From the NCBI RefSeq assembly GCF_018131225.1, contig NZ_JAFCMM010000001.1, positions 2,356,001 to 2,420,000 on the forward strand: DNA of 64,000 bases, read 5' to 3'. How positions within the stretch are numbered: position 1 is the first letter of the stretch; the number at the start of each line of letters is the position of its first letter. The notes under the pieces were generated by a model that did no database searches, was not told where the DNA came from, and saw nothing but the letters and a program-made list of their open reading frames with translations. The DNA comes from Bradyrhizobium sp. U87765 SZCCT0048. GTDB taxonomy: Bacteria > Pseudomonadota > Alphaproteobacteria > Rhizobiales > Xanthobacteraceae. Positions 45,893 through 53,535 of this stretch are shown here, in pieces. The position numbers and the translations under genes are program-made.

Positions 45893-46704
45893 CCGCTGCC
45901 CAGCCCATCGCCCTTGTCGTGTCCGATATCGACGGCACGCTGGTGACGCCCGACAAGCAGATCACACCGGCCGCGCGGGCCGCGATCACTGCGCTGCGTC
46001 AGCGCGGCATCGGCTTCTCGCTGACCAGCAGCCGTCCGGGATACGGCATGCAGGCCCTGATCAGGGAGCTCGAGCTGCAACTGCCGATCGGCCCGTTCAA
46101 CGGCTCCTCCGTGGTCGCACCGGATCTCGCCGTTCTCGACGAGCATGTGGTCCCGCCGGACGCGGCACGGCAGAGCGTCGCCTTTCTCGCACGCAAGAAC
46201 TTCGACATCTGGCTGTTCACCGGCACCGAATGGCTTGCCCATCGCGACGACGACCGCTATGTGCCGCGCGAGCAGCACGCCATCAGCACCGCGCCGCGTT
46301 TCATCTCCGACGACGCGCCCTATCTCGATCGATGCTGCAAGATCGTCGGCGTCAGCGGCGACTTTGCCCGGCTCGCCGACGGCGAAGCCGAGCTGAAGGC
46401 CATGATCGGCGCGCAGGCGCATGTCGCCCGTTCGCAGAACTATTACCTCGATATCACGCCGCCCGGTCACGACAAGGGCACCTTCGTCGCTGCGCTGGGC
46501 GCCCGGCTCGGCGTCCCCATGGCAAGCATCGCCACCATCGGAGACATGCCGAACGACGTGCCGATGTTCGGCGTCAGCGGGCTGTCGTTCGCCATGGGCA
46601 ACGCCAGCGACGCGGTCAAGGCGAAGGCGAGCCGGACCACTGCGAGCAACACCGAGGACGGCTTCGCCAGGGCGATGGACGAGGTGCTGCGCAGCCACGG
46701 TTGA
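45889..46704 (+). CDS. HAD-IIB (Cof-type) phosphatase
   Basis: The 271-residue protein is a haloacid-dehalogenase phosphatase with motif I VVSDIDGTLVTPD (about 10-22), motif II SLTSSRP, motif III Lys in GHDKGTFV and motif IV TIGDMPNDVPMF. The large C2-type cap lies between. Such enzymes dephosphorylate sugar phosphates or flavin precursors; the sugar-phosphate operon suggests the former. It overlaps gntK by four bases. It is convergent with the GH15 gene, 54 bases away. Confidence 0.9.
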   Translation: MTAAQPIALVVSDIDGTLVTPDKQITPAARAAITALRQRGIGFSLTSSRPGYGMQALIRELELQLPIGPFNGSSVVAPDLAVLDEHVVPPDAARQSVAFLARKNFDIWLFTGTEWLAHRDDDRYVPREQHAISTAPRFISDDAPYLDRCCKIVGVSGDFARLADGEAELKAMIGAQAHVARSQNYYLDITPPGHDKGTFVAALGARLGVPMASIATIGDMPNDVPMFGVSGLSFAMGNASDAVKAKASRTTASNTEDGFARAMDEVLRSHG

Positions 46705-46758
46705 GACGCGCCGCGTCCGGCACCCTCGCCGCTGCGCTACCGCCTGCTCCAGCGCCGT

Positions 46759-48564
46759 TCAGCCCGGTCGCTGCACGACCGGCTTCCTGCTCGAATGTAC
46801 CGCCTCGTAGATGTTGTGCGCGGTGTTGATCAGCGCGATGTGGGTGAGCGCCTGAGGAAAATTTCCGGTCTGTCGCCGTGACACCGGATCGTATTCCTCC
46901 GAAATCAGGCCGACATCGTTGGCAACGCCGGCCACCCGCAGGAACAGTTCACGCGCTTTCTCGATATCGCCGCGCATCACATAGGAATCCGCGAGCCACA
47001 GCGTGCAGGCGAGAAATGCGCCTTCGATCGGCTCGACCTCGTCCGGGCGGGGCTCGCGCGGGTCGTGGCGCAGCACGAAGCCATCGCGCATCAGATGCCG
47101 CTCGATACCGGCAATGGTCGCCGCGATGCGCGGATCGCCGACCGGCAGGAAGCCCACCGACGGCAGCAGCAACAGGCTCGCATCCAGCGTGTTGCCACCA
47201 TAGGCGACGACAAAGCCCCCCGTATCGGGATCGATGCCGTTGGTACAGATATCGGCATGGATGCGCTCGCGGAGCTGCTTCCACAGATCGACCGGTGCAT
47301 CGAAGCCGAACGCTTCGGCACTCTTGATCCCGCGATCGAACGCCACCCAGCACATCACCTTGGAGAACACATAGTGTCGTCCGGCTCCGCGCACTTCCCA
47401 GATGCCGCTGTCGGGCTGCATCCAGACTTCGGCGACGTGATCGAGAATGGCGCATTCGAGCGCCCAGGTGCCCCCGTCGAGTTCGACCTCCGCCTTGCGC
47501 GCGTGATGAAAGGTGTCGAGCAGCTCACCATAGACATCGAGCTGCAGCTGGGCGTGCGCGGCATTGCCGAACCGCACCGGCTGTGATCCCTCATACCCCG
47601 GCAGCCATCCCGCCTCCCATTCCAGCAGACGGCGCTGGCCGGTGATGCTGTACATGATCTGAAGGTCCGCCGGCGAACCGGCCACCGAGCGCAATAGCCA
47701 GTTGTGCCATTCGCCGGCCTCGGCGTAGTAGCCGCTGTTCATCAGCGAGAACAGCGTGAACGTCGCATCGCGCAGCCAGCAGTAGCGATAGTCCCAGTTG
47801 CGCGCGCCACCGATCTTTTCAGGCAGCGAGGCGGTCGGCGCAGCGACGATGCCGCCGGTCGGCGCAAAGGTCAGCGCCTTGAGCGTGATCAGTGAGCGCT
47901 GCACCAGCTCGCGCCGCTTGCCGTGATAGGTGCTGCGGCTCGACCATTCGGTCCAGAAGGCTTCGGTGTCGGCCATCGCCTGCAGCGGGTCGACCGAAGC
48001 GGGGACCGGACGATGCGAGGCCTGATAGGTGAGCACGAACGGCACGACGTCGCCGGCCTCGACATCGAAGGTCGCCACCGTCGTCATGTTCTCGCCGCGG
48101 ACATCGACGGGAGTGCGGAGCACCACCATGTCCGGCCCGGCGACCGCCAGCAGCGTGCCGTCATCGAGCCGCCGCACCCAGGGAATGTTCGCGCCGGTGC
48201 CGAAACGCAGCACCAGCTCCATCGACATGGCGACGCGGCCGCTGTCGCCGCGAACGATGCGCACGATATCGGAAGCTTCCCCACGCGGCGGCATGAAGTC
48301 GACCAGGGTGACAACACCCGTGTCACACGTGAAGCGCGTCTCCAGGATCAGCGTTTCACGACGATACGCGCGGGTGACAGTGCTGCCCGACCGCTGCGGC
48401 GCGATCAGCCAGCGCCCGTGATCGGGCGTCCCCAGCAAGGCGGCGAAACAGGCTTCGGAATCGAATGCCGGCCAGCAAAGCCAGTCGATCGAGCCATCAC
48501 GGCCGACAAGCGCGGCGGTGAGGCAGTCGCCGATCAGGGCGTAGTCTTCGATGCGGGAGGGCAA
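46759..48564 (-). CDS. Glycoside hydrolase family 15 protein (glucoamylase / trehalase-like)
   Basis: The 601-residue protein begins PSRIEDYALIGDCLTAALVGRDGSIDWLCWPAFDS, typical of bacterial GH15. The catalytic (alpha/alpha)6 barrel shows NWDYRYCWLRDATFTL and a late LISEEYDPVSRRQTGNFPQALTH carrying the Glu acid/base region. No signal peptide is seen, so it is probably cytoplasmic. Actinobacterial and other relatives act as trehalases; the glucose produced would feed the adjacent operon (inference). A TTG start at 48564, with GGAG 10 bases upstream, is used because the family N-terminus begins here. Confidence 0.85.
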   Translation of the reverse strand: MPSRIEDYALIGDCLTAALVGRDGSIDWLCWPAFDSEACFAALLGTPDHGRWLIAPQRSGSTVTRAYRRETLILETRFTCDTGVVTLVDFMPPRGEASDIVRIVRGDSGRVAMSMELVLRFGTGANIPWVRRLDDGTLLAVAGPDMVVLRTPVDVRGENMTTVATFDVEAGDVVPFVLTYQASHRPVPASVDPLQAMADTEAFWTEWSSRSTYHGKRRELVQRSLITLKALTFAPTGGIVAAPTASLPEKIGGARNWDYRYCWLRDATFTLFSLMNSGYYAEAGEWHNWLLRSVAGSPADLQIMYSITGQRRLLEWEAGWLPGYEGSQPVRFGNAAHAQLQLDVYGELLDTFHHARKAEVELDGGTWALECAILDHVAEVWMQPDSGIWEVRGAGRHYVFSKVMCWVAFDRGIKSAEAFGFDAPVDLWKQLRERIHADICTNGIDPDTGGFVVAYGGNTLDASLLLLPSVGFLPVGDPRIAATIAGIERHLMRDGFVLRHDPREPRPDEVEPIEGAFLACTLWLADSYVMRGDIEKARELFLRVAGVANDVGLISEEYDPVSRRQTGNFPQALTHIALINTAHNIYEAVHSSRKPVVQRPG

Positions 48565-48641
48565 CCTGGCAGGACTCCGGAACAGCCAAGAGGACGGCGG
48601 GCAACGCCGCTGCACCGAAAAAGTTCCACTTCCAGCCGGGC

Positions 48642-49532
48642 CTAGCTCCCGGCCGCGAAGCGTTCCACCAGGAAATCGATGAACAATCGCACCTTGAGTG
48701 CGAGATGGCGCGTCGGCGGATAGATCGCATACAGCGTCAGCGGCGGCGCGCGATAGTCCGACAGCACCGCCTGCAGTTCGCCGCCGCGCAACGCGGCGTC
48801 CGCAATGAATACCGGCAGCAGCGCCACGCCGCGACTGCCGACTGCCGCGTCGCGCAGCACCTCGGCGTTGTTGACGCACAGCGTCCAGGACGGCTGGATC
48901 CAGTGATCGCCGTCCTTGCCGCTGAGCTTCCACTGGTTGCCGGTGGAGAGATAGCCGTAGGTCAGGCAATTGTGATCGCGCAGATCGGTGGGATGGCGCG
49001 GTGCGCCATGCTTCGCCAGATAATCCGGCGAAGCGCAGACCACGCGGTCGATCGGCATGATCTTGCGCGCGATCAGGCTGGAGGCTTCGAGATCGGCGAT
49101 GCGCAGCGTGACGTCGAGACCGTCCTGCACCGGATCGACCTGCTGGTCGCTGAGCACGAGCTGGATGCGCAGGTCGGGATAGCGCACCATGAAGTCCGCG
49201 ATCGCCGGCCCGAGCTGCAGCGTGCCGAACGACATCGGCGCGTTGACCCGCAACAGGCCGCGCGGCGTCGCCTGCAGGTCAGCGACAGCCTGATCAGCAG
49301 CGTCGAGATCGCCGAGCACGCCCAGCACCCGTTCGAAATAGGCCTGGCCGTTTTCCGTCGGGCTGACATGGCGCGTGGTGCGATTGAGCAGTTGCACCCC
49401 GAGATCATTCTCGAGGTCCGCGATGTACTTGCTCACCGCCGAGCGCGATAGCCGCAGGGCCCGCCCCGCCTCCGAGAAGCTGCCGTGCTCGACCACCTTC
49501 ACGAAGGCCCGTAGCCCCTCCAGCTTGTCCAT
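48642..49532 (-). CDS. LysR-family regulator, divergent from the dioxygenase-esterase pair
   Basis: The 296-residue LysR protein has an N-terminal winged helix (MDKLEGLRAFVKVVEHGSFSEAG, RLSRSAVSKYIADLE) and a substrate-binding domain from about residue 90. The ATG at 49532 has GGGGAGAG just upstream. It is transcribed away from the dioxygenase and esterase genes with a 131-base spacer, and is likely their regulator, responding to a quinone or aromatic (inference). It differs from the efflux LysR at 9961 but the two are of similar subfamily. Confidence 0.9.
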   Translation of the reverse strand: MDKLEGLRAFVKVVEHGSFSEAGRALRLSRSAVSKYIADLENDLGVQLLNRTTRHVSPTENGQAYFERVLGVLGDLDAADQAVADLQATPRGLLRVNAPMSFGTLQLGPAIADFMVRYPDLRIQLVLSDQQVDPVQDGLDVTLRIADLEASSLIARKIMPIDRVVCASPDYLAKHGAPRHPTDLRDHNCLTYGYLSTGNQWKLSGKDGDHWIQPSWTLCVNNAEVLRDAAVGSRGVALLPVFIADAALRGGELQAVLSDYRAPPLTLYAIYPPTRHLALKVRLFIDFLVERFAAGS

Positions 49533-49663
49533 GATCTCTCCCCGATCGATTGTTTCCGTTTTATAGACAGTAATGTCATATATTGCCAGATTGTCTTTAA
49601 ATCGGGCCGAGCCAATATCACCGCCAGACGAACACCACACCTCAAACCAACGGAGACGACACC
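49533..49663. promoter_or_regulatory. LysR operator region upstream of the dioxygenase
   Basis: This short AT-richer spacer contains AGACAG ... ATAT ... CTGTCT-like symmetry: AGACAGTAATGTCATAT (from 49565) opposite ATATTGCCAGATTGTCT (to 49596), imperfect but with matched ends AGACA and TGTCT. The 13-mer CCAGATTGTCTTT at 49586-49598 recurs exactly at 50606-50618, at the start of the downstream esterase gene. It probably carries both promoters and the LysR site. Confidence 0.5.
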
Positions 49664-50602
49664 ATGTCTGGCATCCACCACGTCACCGCGATCGCCGGTA
49701 ACGCCCTGCGCAACCTCGACTTTTACACCCGGACGCTGGGCCTGCGGCTGGTCAAGAAGACCGTCAATTTCGACGATCCCGGCACCTACCACTTCTACTA
49801 TGGCGACGAGGCCGGCCGCCCCGGCACCATCCTGACCTTCTTCCCGTGGGAGCACGCGGCGGCCGGTCGCGGCGGCGTCGGCCAGACGCACCAGACCTCC
49901 TTTCGCGTTCCGGCGCGCTCGATCGGCTACTGGACCCACCGCTTCATCGAGAAGGGTGTCGCCCATGAGCCGCTGGAGAAGCGCTTCGGCGAGACGGTGC
50001 TGACGTTCACCGATCCGGACGGCATGAGCCTTGCGCTCGTCGGCGTCCCCGGCGCGGAGAACGAGGCCGGCTGGAGCGATGGCGATGTCCCGGCGGAGCA
50101 TGCGATCCGCGGCTTCCATGGCGTCACGCTGCTGCTCGACAGCGCCGCGAAGACCGGAGCAATCCTCACGGACGTGTTCGGCTTCACCGAGGTCGGCCGC
50201 GAAGCTTCGACGGTCCGCTACCAGGCGTCCGACGCCGCCGGCGGCATTGTCGATATCTACGAGGCCAAGGGCTTCCTGCCGGGACGGATGGGCCGCGGCT
50301 CGGTCCATCATATCGCCTTCCGCGCGGCTGACGACGTCGCGGAGGCCGAGATGGCCCGCAAGCTGGTGCACGACCACGGCATGCACCCGACCGAGCAGAA
50401 GGACCGCAACTACTTCCGCTCGATCTACTTCCGCGAACCGGGCGGCGTGTTGTTCGAGATCGCGACCGACATCCCCGGCTTTGCGATCGACGAACCGCTC
50501 GCCACACTGGGGCAGGAGCTGAAGCTGCCGGCGTTCCTCGAACCGCACCGCAAGGACATCGAGAACGTGCTGCCGGCGATCGAAAAGGCAAAGGCTGCGT
50601 AA
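49664..50602 (+). CDS. Ring-cleaving dioxygenase, VOC superfamily (LinE/MhqO-like)
   Basis: The 312-residue protein has two glyoxalase/VOC modules. Metal-ligand candidates are in GIHHVTAIAG (His5/6), SVHHIAFRA (near residue 210) and EPGGVLFEIATD (Glu near 265). It resembles the hydroquinone-type ring-cleavage enzymes LinE, PcpA and the Bacillus quinone-resistance protein MhqO. Its stop and the next ATG overlap by one base (TAATG). The combination with an esterase and LysR suggests detoxification of quinones or hydroquinones (inference). Confidence 0.88.
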   Translation: MSGIHHVTAIAGNALRNLDFYTRTLGLRLVKKTVNFDDPGTYHFYYGDEAGRPGTILTFFPWEHAAAGRGGVGQTHQTSFRVPARSIGYWTHRFIEKGVAHEPLEKRFGETVLTFTDPDGMSLALVGVPGAENEAGWSDGDVPAEHAIRGFHGVTLLLDSAAKTGAILTDVFGFTEVGREASTVRYQASDAAGGIVDIYEAKGFLPGRMGRGSVHHIAFRAADDVAEAEMARKLVHDHGMHPTEQKDRNYFRSIYFREPGGVLFEIATDIPGFAIDEPLATLGQELKLPAFLEPHRKDIENVLPAIEKAKAA

Positions 50603-51234
50603 TGTCCAGATTGTCTTTCACCCACCGCGTCGAGCCGGGCAACCGGCCCGACGCCACTCCCCTGCTGCTGCTGCATGGCACCGGCGGCGACGAGAACGAC
50701 CTGCTGCCGCTCGGCCGCATGGTGGCGCCGGGATCGACGCTGCTTGCGGTCCGCGGCCAGGTGCTGGAGCACGGCATGCCACGGTTCTTCCGCCGTCTGG
50801 CGGAAGGCGTGTTCGACGAGGACGACGTGCGCCGGAGGGCGCACGAGCTCGCCGACTTCGTCGCGGCCGCGCGTGCCGAGTATGACCTCGCAGCACCGAT
50901 CGCTCTCGGCTACTCGAATGGCGCCAACATCGCCGCAGCGGTGATGCTGCTGCGTCCCGGCGTGTTGCGCGGCGGCATCCTGCTGCGCGCCATGGTGCCG
51001 CTCGAAACGCCGCCACCGGCCGACCTTGCCGGCACCTCGGTGCTGGTGGCCTCGGGCACACGCGACCCGATCGTGCCCGCGGCCAATGGCGAACGGCTGG
51101 CGGCGATGCTCTCCGCTGCCGGCGCAGATGTCGAACGGCGCGTGCTGCCGTCGGGCCACGAATTGTCGCAAGCCGACCTGACGCTGGCGCGCAACTGGCT
51201 GGCGCAACACCAGGGGCAGGCGTCGGCCGCCTGA
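50602..51234 (+). CDS. Alpha/beta-hydrolase, phospholipase/carboxylesterase family (MhqD-like)
   Basis: The 210-residue enzyme has a complete triad: Ser105 in GYSNGAN, Asp155 in TRDPIVP and His186 in SGHELSQ, with the oxyanion block LLLHGTGGDEND at 22-33. It matches the short carboxylesterase / MhqD type. It begins on the last base of the dioxygenase stop codon, so both proteins are made together. It may hydrolyse the ring-cleavage product or a quinone adduct. Confidence 0.88.
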   Translation: MSRLSFTHRVEPGNRPDATPLLLLHGTGGDENDLLPLGRMVAPGSTLLAVRGQVLEHGMPRFFRRLAEGVFDEDDVRRRAHELADFVAAARAEYDLAAPIALGYSNGANIAAAVMLLRPGVLRGGILLRAMVPLETPPPADLAGTSVLVASGTRDPIVPAANGERLAAMLSAAGADVERRVLPSGHELSQADLTLARNWLAQHQGQASAA

Positions 51235-51257
51235 CCGGGCGACCTCCACACATGGCA

Positions 51258-51287
51258 ACGGCGTGTCCTTTTCGCGGGACACGCCGT
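51258..51287. terminator. Bidirectional terminator between esterase and SDR genes
   Basis: ACGGCGTGTCC (51258-51268) and GGACACGCCGT (51277-51287) form a perfect 11-base stem with an 8-base loop, TTTTCGCG, between two convergent genes. There is no long T run on either side, so it may act together with convergent transcription. Confidence 0.6.
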
Positions 51288-51299
51288 GGTCGTCAATGA

Positions 51300-52151
51300 T
51301 CAGGCCTGTCTGACGAACGCGGCAAACGCCTCCGCGTAATCCGGATGCCAGCGCGACAGCGCCGGCCTGTTCTCAACGATGTCGCCGGCGGCCCACAGGA
51401 TGCGCCGCTCGTCGAGCGCACGCGGCACGTCGTTGTCCGGGCACAGGATGTAGAAGTCCCCCGCCTCCAGACGCGCGATCATGAAATCGACCGTCTGTTC
51501 GGGCGTCCACGCCGCTGCGGGCTTTTCCGTGCGGCCGCGGGCGGTGATGCCCGTAAACACGAATCCCGGAATGAGCAGATGGGCGCTGAGGCCATGGCCT
51601 GCGGTGTTGCGCAGCTCGTGCTGCAGCGCCTCAGTGAATGCCTTCACGCCCGCCTTGGCGACGTTGTAGGCCGGATCGCCCGGCGGCGTGGTGATGCCTT
51701 GCTTCGATCCTGTGTTGACGATCAGACCAGGCCGGCCACGTGCGATCATCGCCGGCGCGAACACCCGCGTGCCATGGATCACACCCCAGAGATTGACGCC
51801 GAGGACCTGCTCCCAGTTCGCAAGCGGACCGAACAGTGCGCTGCCCGGCTGAACCCCGGCGTTGTTCATCAGCACATCGGTGCCGCCGAAACGCGTGGCG
51901 ACGGCATCCTGCAGACGGTGCAGTTCATCCTCACGGCCGACGTCGGTCGCCACCGCCATCACACCGTCGGCGCCGTGCGGCGACGCCGATGCAATTGCGG
52001 AAGCGGCCGCGGCGAGGCGATCCTCGCCGAGATCGGCGATGCACACGGACAGGCCGAGCGCGGCGAAACGCTTCGCTGCGGCAAGGCCGATGCCGGACGC
52101 GCCGCCAGTGACGACGGCGACGGACCCGGACGACAAAGCGGGATGGGACAC
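51300..52151 (-). CDS. Short-chain dehydrogenase/reductase
   Basis: The 283-residue SDR has the dinucleotide motif TGGASGIG (about 15-22), NNAG, the catalytic Ser in NTGSKQG and YNVAK with the Tyr and Lys. The ATG-initiated frame at 52220 is longer; the GTG at 52151 is preferred because CAGGAG lies nine bases upstream and it gives the family N-terminus. It is convergent with the esterase gene. The substrate is not evident; the C-terminal WTPEQTVDFMIARLEAGDFYILCPDNDVPRALDERR is typical of one SDR subgroup of unassigned function. Confidence 0.88.
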   Translation of the reverse strand: MSHPALSSGSVAVVTGGASGIGLAAAKRFAALGLSVCIADLGEDRLAAAASAIASASPHGADGVMAVATDVGREDELHRLQDAVATRFGGTDVLMNNAGVQPGSALFGPLANWEQVLGVNLWGVIHGTRVFAPAMIARGRPGLIVNTGSKQGITTPPGDPAYNVAKAGVKAFTEALQHELRNTAGHGLSAHLLIPGFVFTGITARGRTEKPAAAWTPEQTVDFMIARLEAGDFYILCPDNDVPRALDERRILWAAGDIVENRPALSRWHPDYAEAFAAFVRQA

Positions 52152-52262
52152 GCGGCAAATCTCCTGAAGCTGCGAGGTCGGCAGGGCGGCCAACCGATCA
52201 CGAACCGCCTTACAGCGCAATCGTCACCGTAACATGGCAACCTGGGGCCATCACCGTCGCAG

Positions 52263-53513
52263 CTAGCCCGCTAGTGCTTCCTGCGCCAGCGGGCGCAGCA
52301 ACTGCGCTGCCGGCCGCGAGAACGTCATCTCGCCGTGACGCAGGCCAAAAAGCGGCGATGCCAGCGTTGCCACCGCCTCGGCCGGATCATGAGCATCGAG
52401 CGCGACCAGATTAGCCGGGGCGCCGACGGCGATGCCATAGCCGCCGAGCCGCATCAGCCGCGCCGGGCCGGCCGTGATCATATCGAAGCAGGCCGCGAGC
52501 CCGTCCGGCGTGCCAATCTGCAGCACGTTGGCATAGAGATTGGCCATGCGCAGCAGCGAGCAGTCGCCGAACGGCGTAAACGGATTGAGCACATTGTTGG
52601 TGGCGAGCGAACAGGTGACGCCGCTGTCGGCCACCCGATGCAGCGGCGCCACGCCGCGCGGCACGCTGTGGCTACGTCCCGCTCCCATCAGGAAGAGATC
52701 CGTCGCCGGCAGCGCCGTAAGCGCAACGCCGACGTCCGCGAGCCGCGTCGAGACGGCCGCGAGGTCGTCCGGCGCCAGCTCCGACAGCTTGGTGACATGC
52801 CCGGCGGCGACGCGGCCGCCGAAGCCATGGCGCGCTGTCTGCCGGCAGACCTCGTCGAGATGCATCCACGACGGGTCGAGATCGAAATCGAGATGGAAAT
52901 CGATGTCGATATCGAAGCGGCCTGCAATGTCGAAGATGCGCGCGATCTGTCCGGCGGGATCGCTGTCGGCATAGGGGCATCCGCCGATCAGATCGGCGCC
53001 GGTGGCGCAGGCTTCGACAAGCAGATCCTCGGCGCCGGGATCGTTGAGCAATCCCTCCTGCGGGAACACGCAGATCTGCAGGTCGATCGCCCAGCGATAG
53101 TCGCGCCGCAGCGCGCTGACGGCGCGAAAGCCCTTGAGCCCGACGCGCGGATCGACCTCGACATGGGTCCGCATCCGGTTGGTGCCTTGCACGATCGCCT
53201 TCTCCAGCGTCCGCGCGCCGCGCTGATAAATGTCCTCCTCCGTAAAATCGCGCTTGGCTGCGGCGACGGCTGCGATCGCTTCGCCCAGCGTACCCGTCTG
53301 GCAGACACAGCGCCCGGTCAGGCAGGCCTTGTCGAGGTGGATGTGGCTGTCGACGAAGCCGGGCGTGACGAGGCGGCCGTCGAGCGCGATCTCGCGCGCG
53401 GACGCAGCAATGCGCGGCGCGATCTCGGCGATGATCCCGGCGCGGACGCCGATATCGACCGGGGCGGATCGTCCGACAAGCGCCGCCTGGCGCAGGATGA
53501 GGTCGAAAGGCAT
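52263..53513 (-). CDS. Amidohydrolase of the cytosine-deaminase branch with altered catalytic residues
   Basis: The 416-residue protein has the metal-site opening GFVDSHIHLDKA (His57, His59) and further ligands His207 (FHLDF) and His239 (GHVTKL). Compared with E. coli cytosine deaminase, HCDE becomes HLDF (catalytic Glu217 is Phe210) and GHDD becomes ATNN (Asp313 region is Asn306-Asn307). The chemistry may therefore differ from cytosine deamination. It lies 22 bases downstream of the LivMGF fusion and may act on the imported compound. I cannot name the substrate. Confidence 0.85.
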   Translation of the reverse strand: MPFDLILRQAALVGRSAPVDIGVRAGIIAEIAPRIAASAREIALDGRLVTPGFVDSHIHLDKACLTGRCVCQTGTLGEAIAAVAAAKRDFTEEDIYQRGARTLEKAIVQGTNRMRTHVEVDPRVGLKGFRAVSALRRDYRWAIDLQICVFPQEGLLNDPGAEDLLVEACATGADLIGGCPYADSDPAGQIARIFDIAGRFDIDIDFHLDFDLDPSWMHLDEVCRQTARHGFGGRVAAGHVTKLSELAPDDLAAVSTRLADVGVALTALPATDLFLMGAGRSHSVPRGVAPLHRVADSGVTCSLATNNVLNPFTPFGDCSLLRMANLYANVLQIGTPDGLAACFDMITAGPARLMRLGGYGIAVGAPANLVALDAHDPAEAVATLASPLFGLRHGEMTFSRPAAQLLRPLAQEALAG

Positions 53514-53535
53514 GTCTTGAAGTCCTCGTCGTCAG

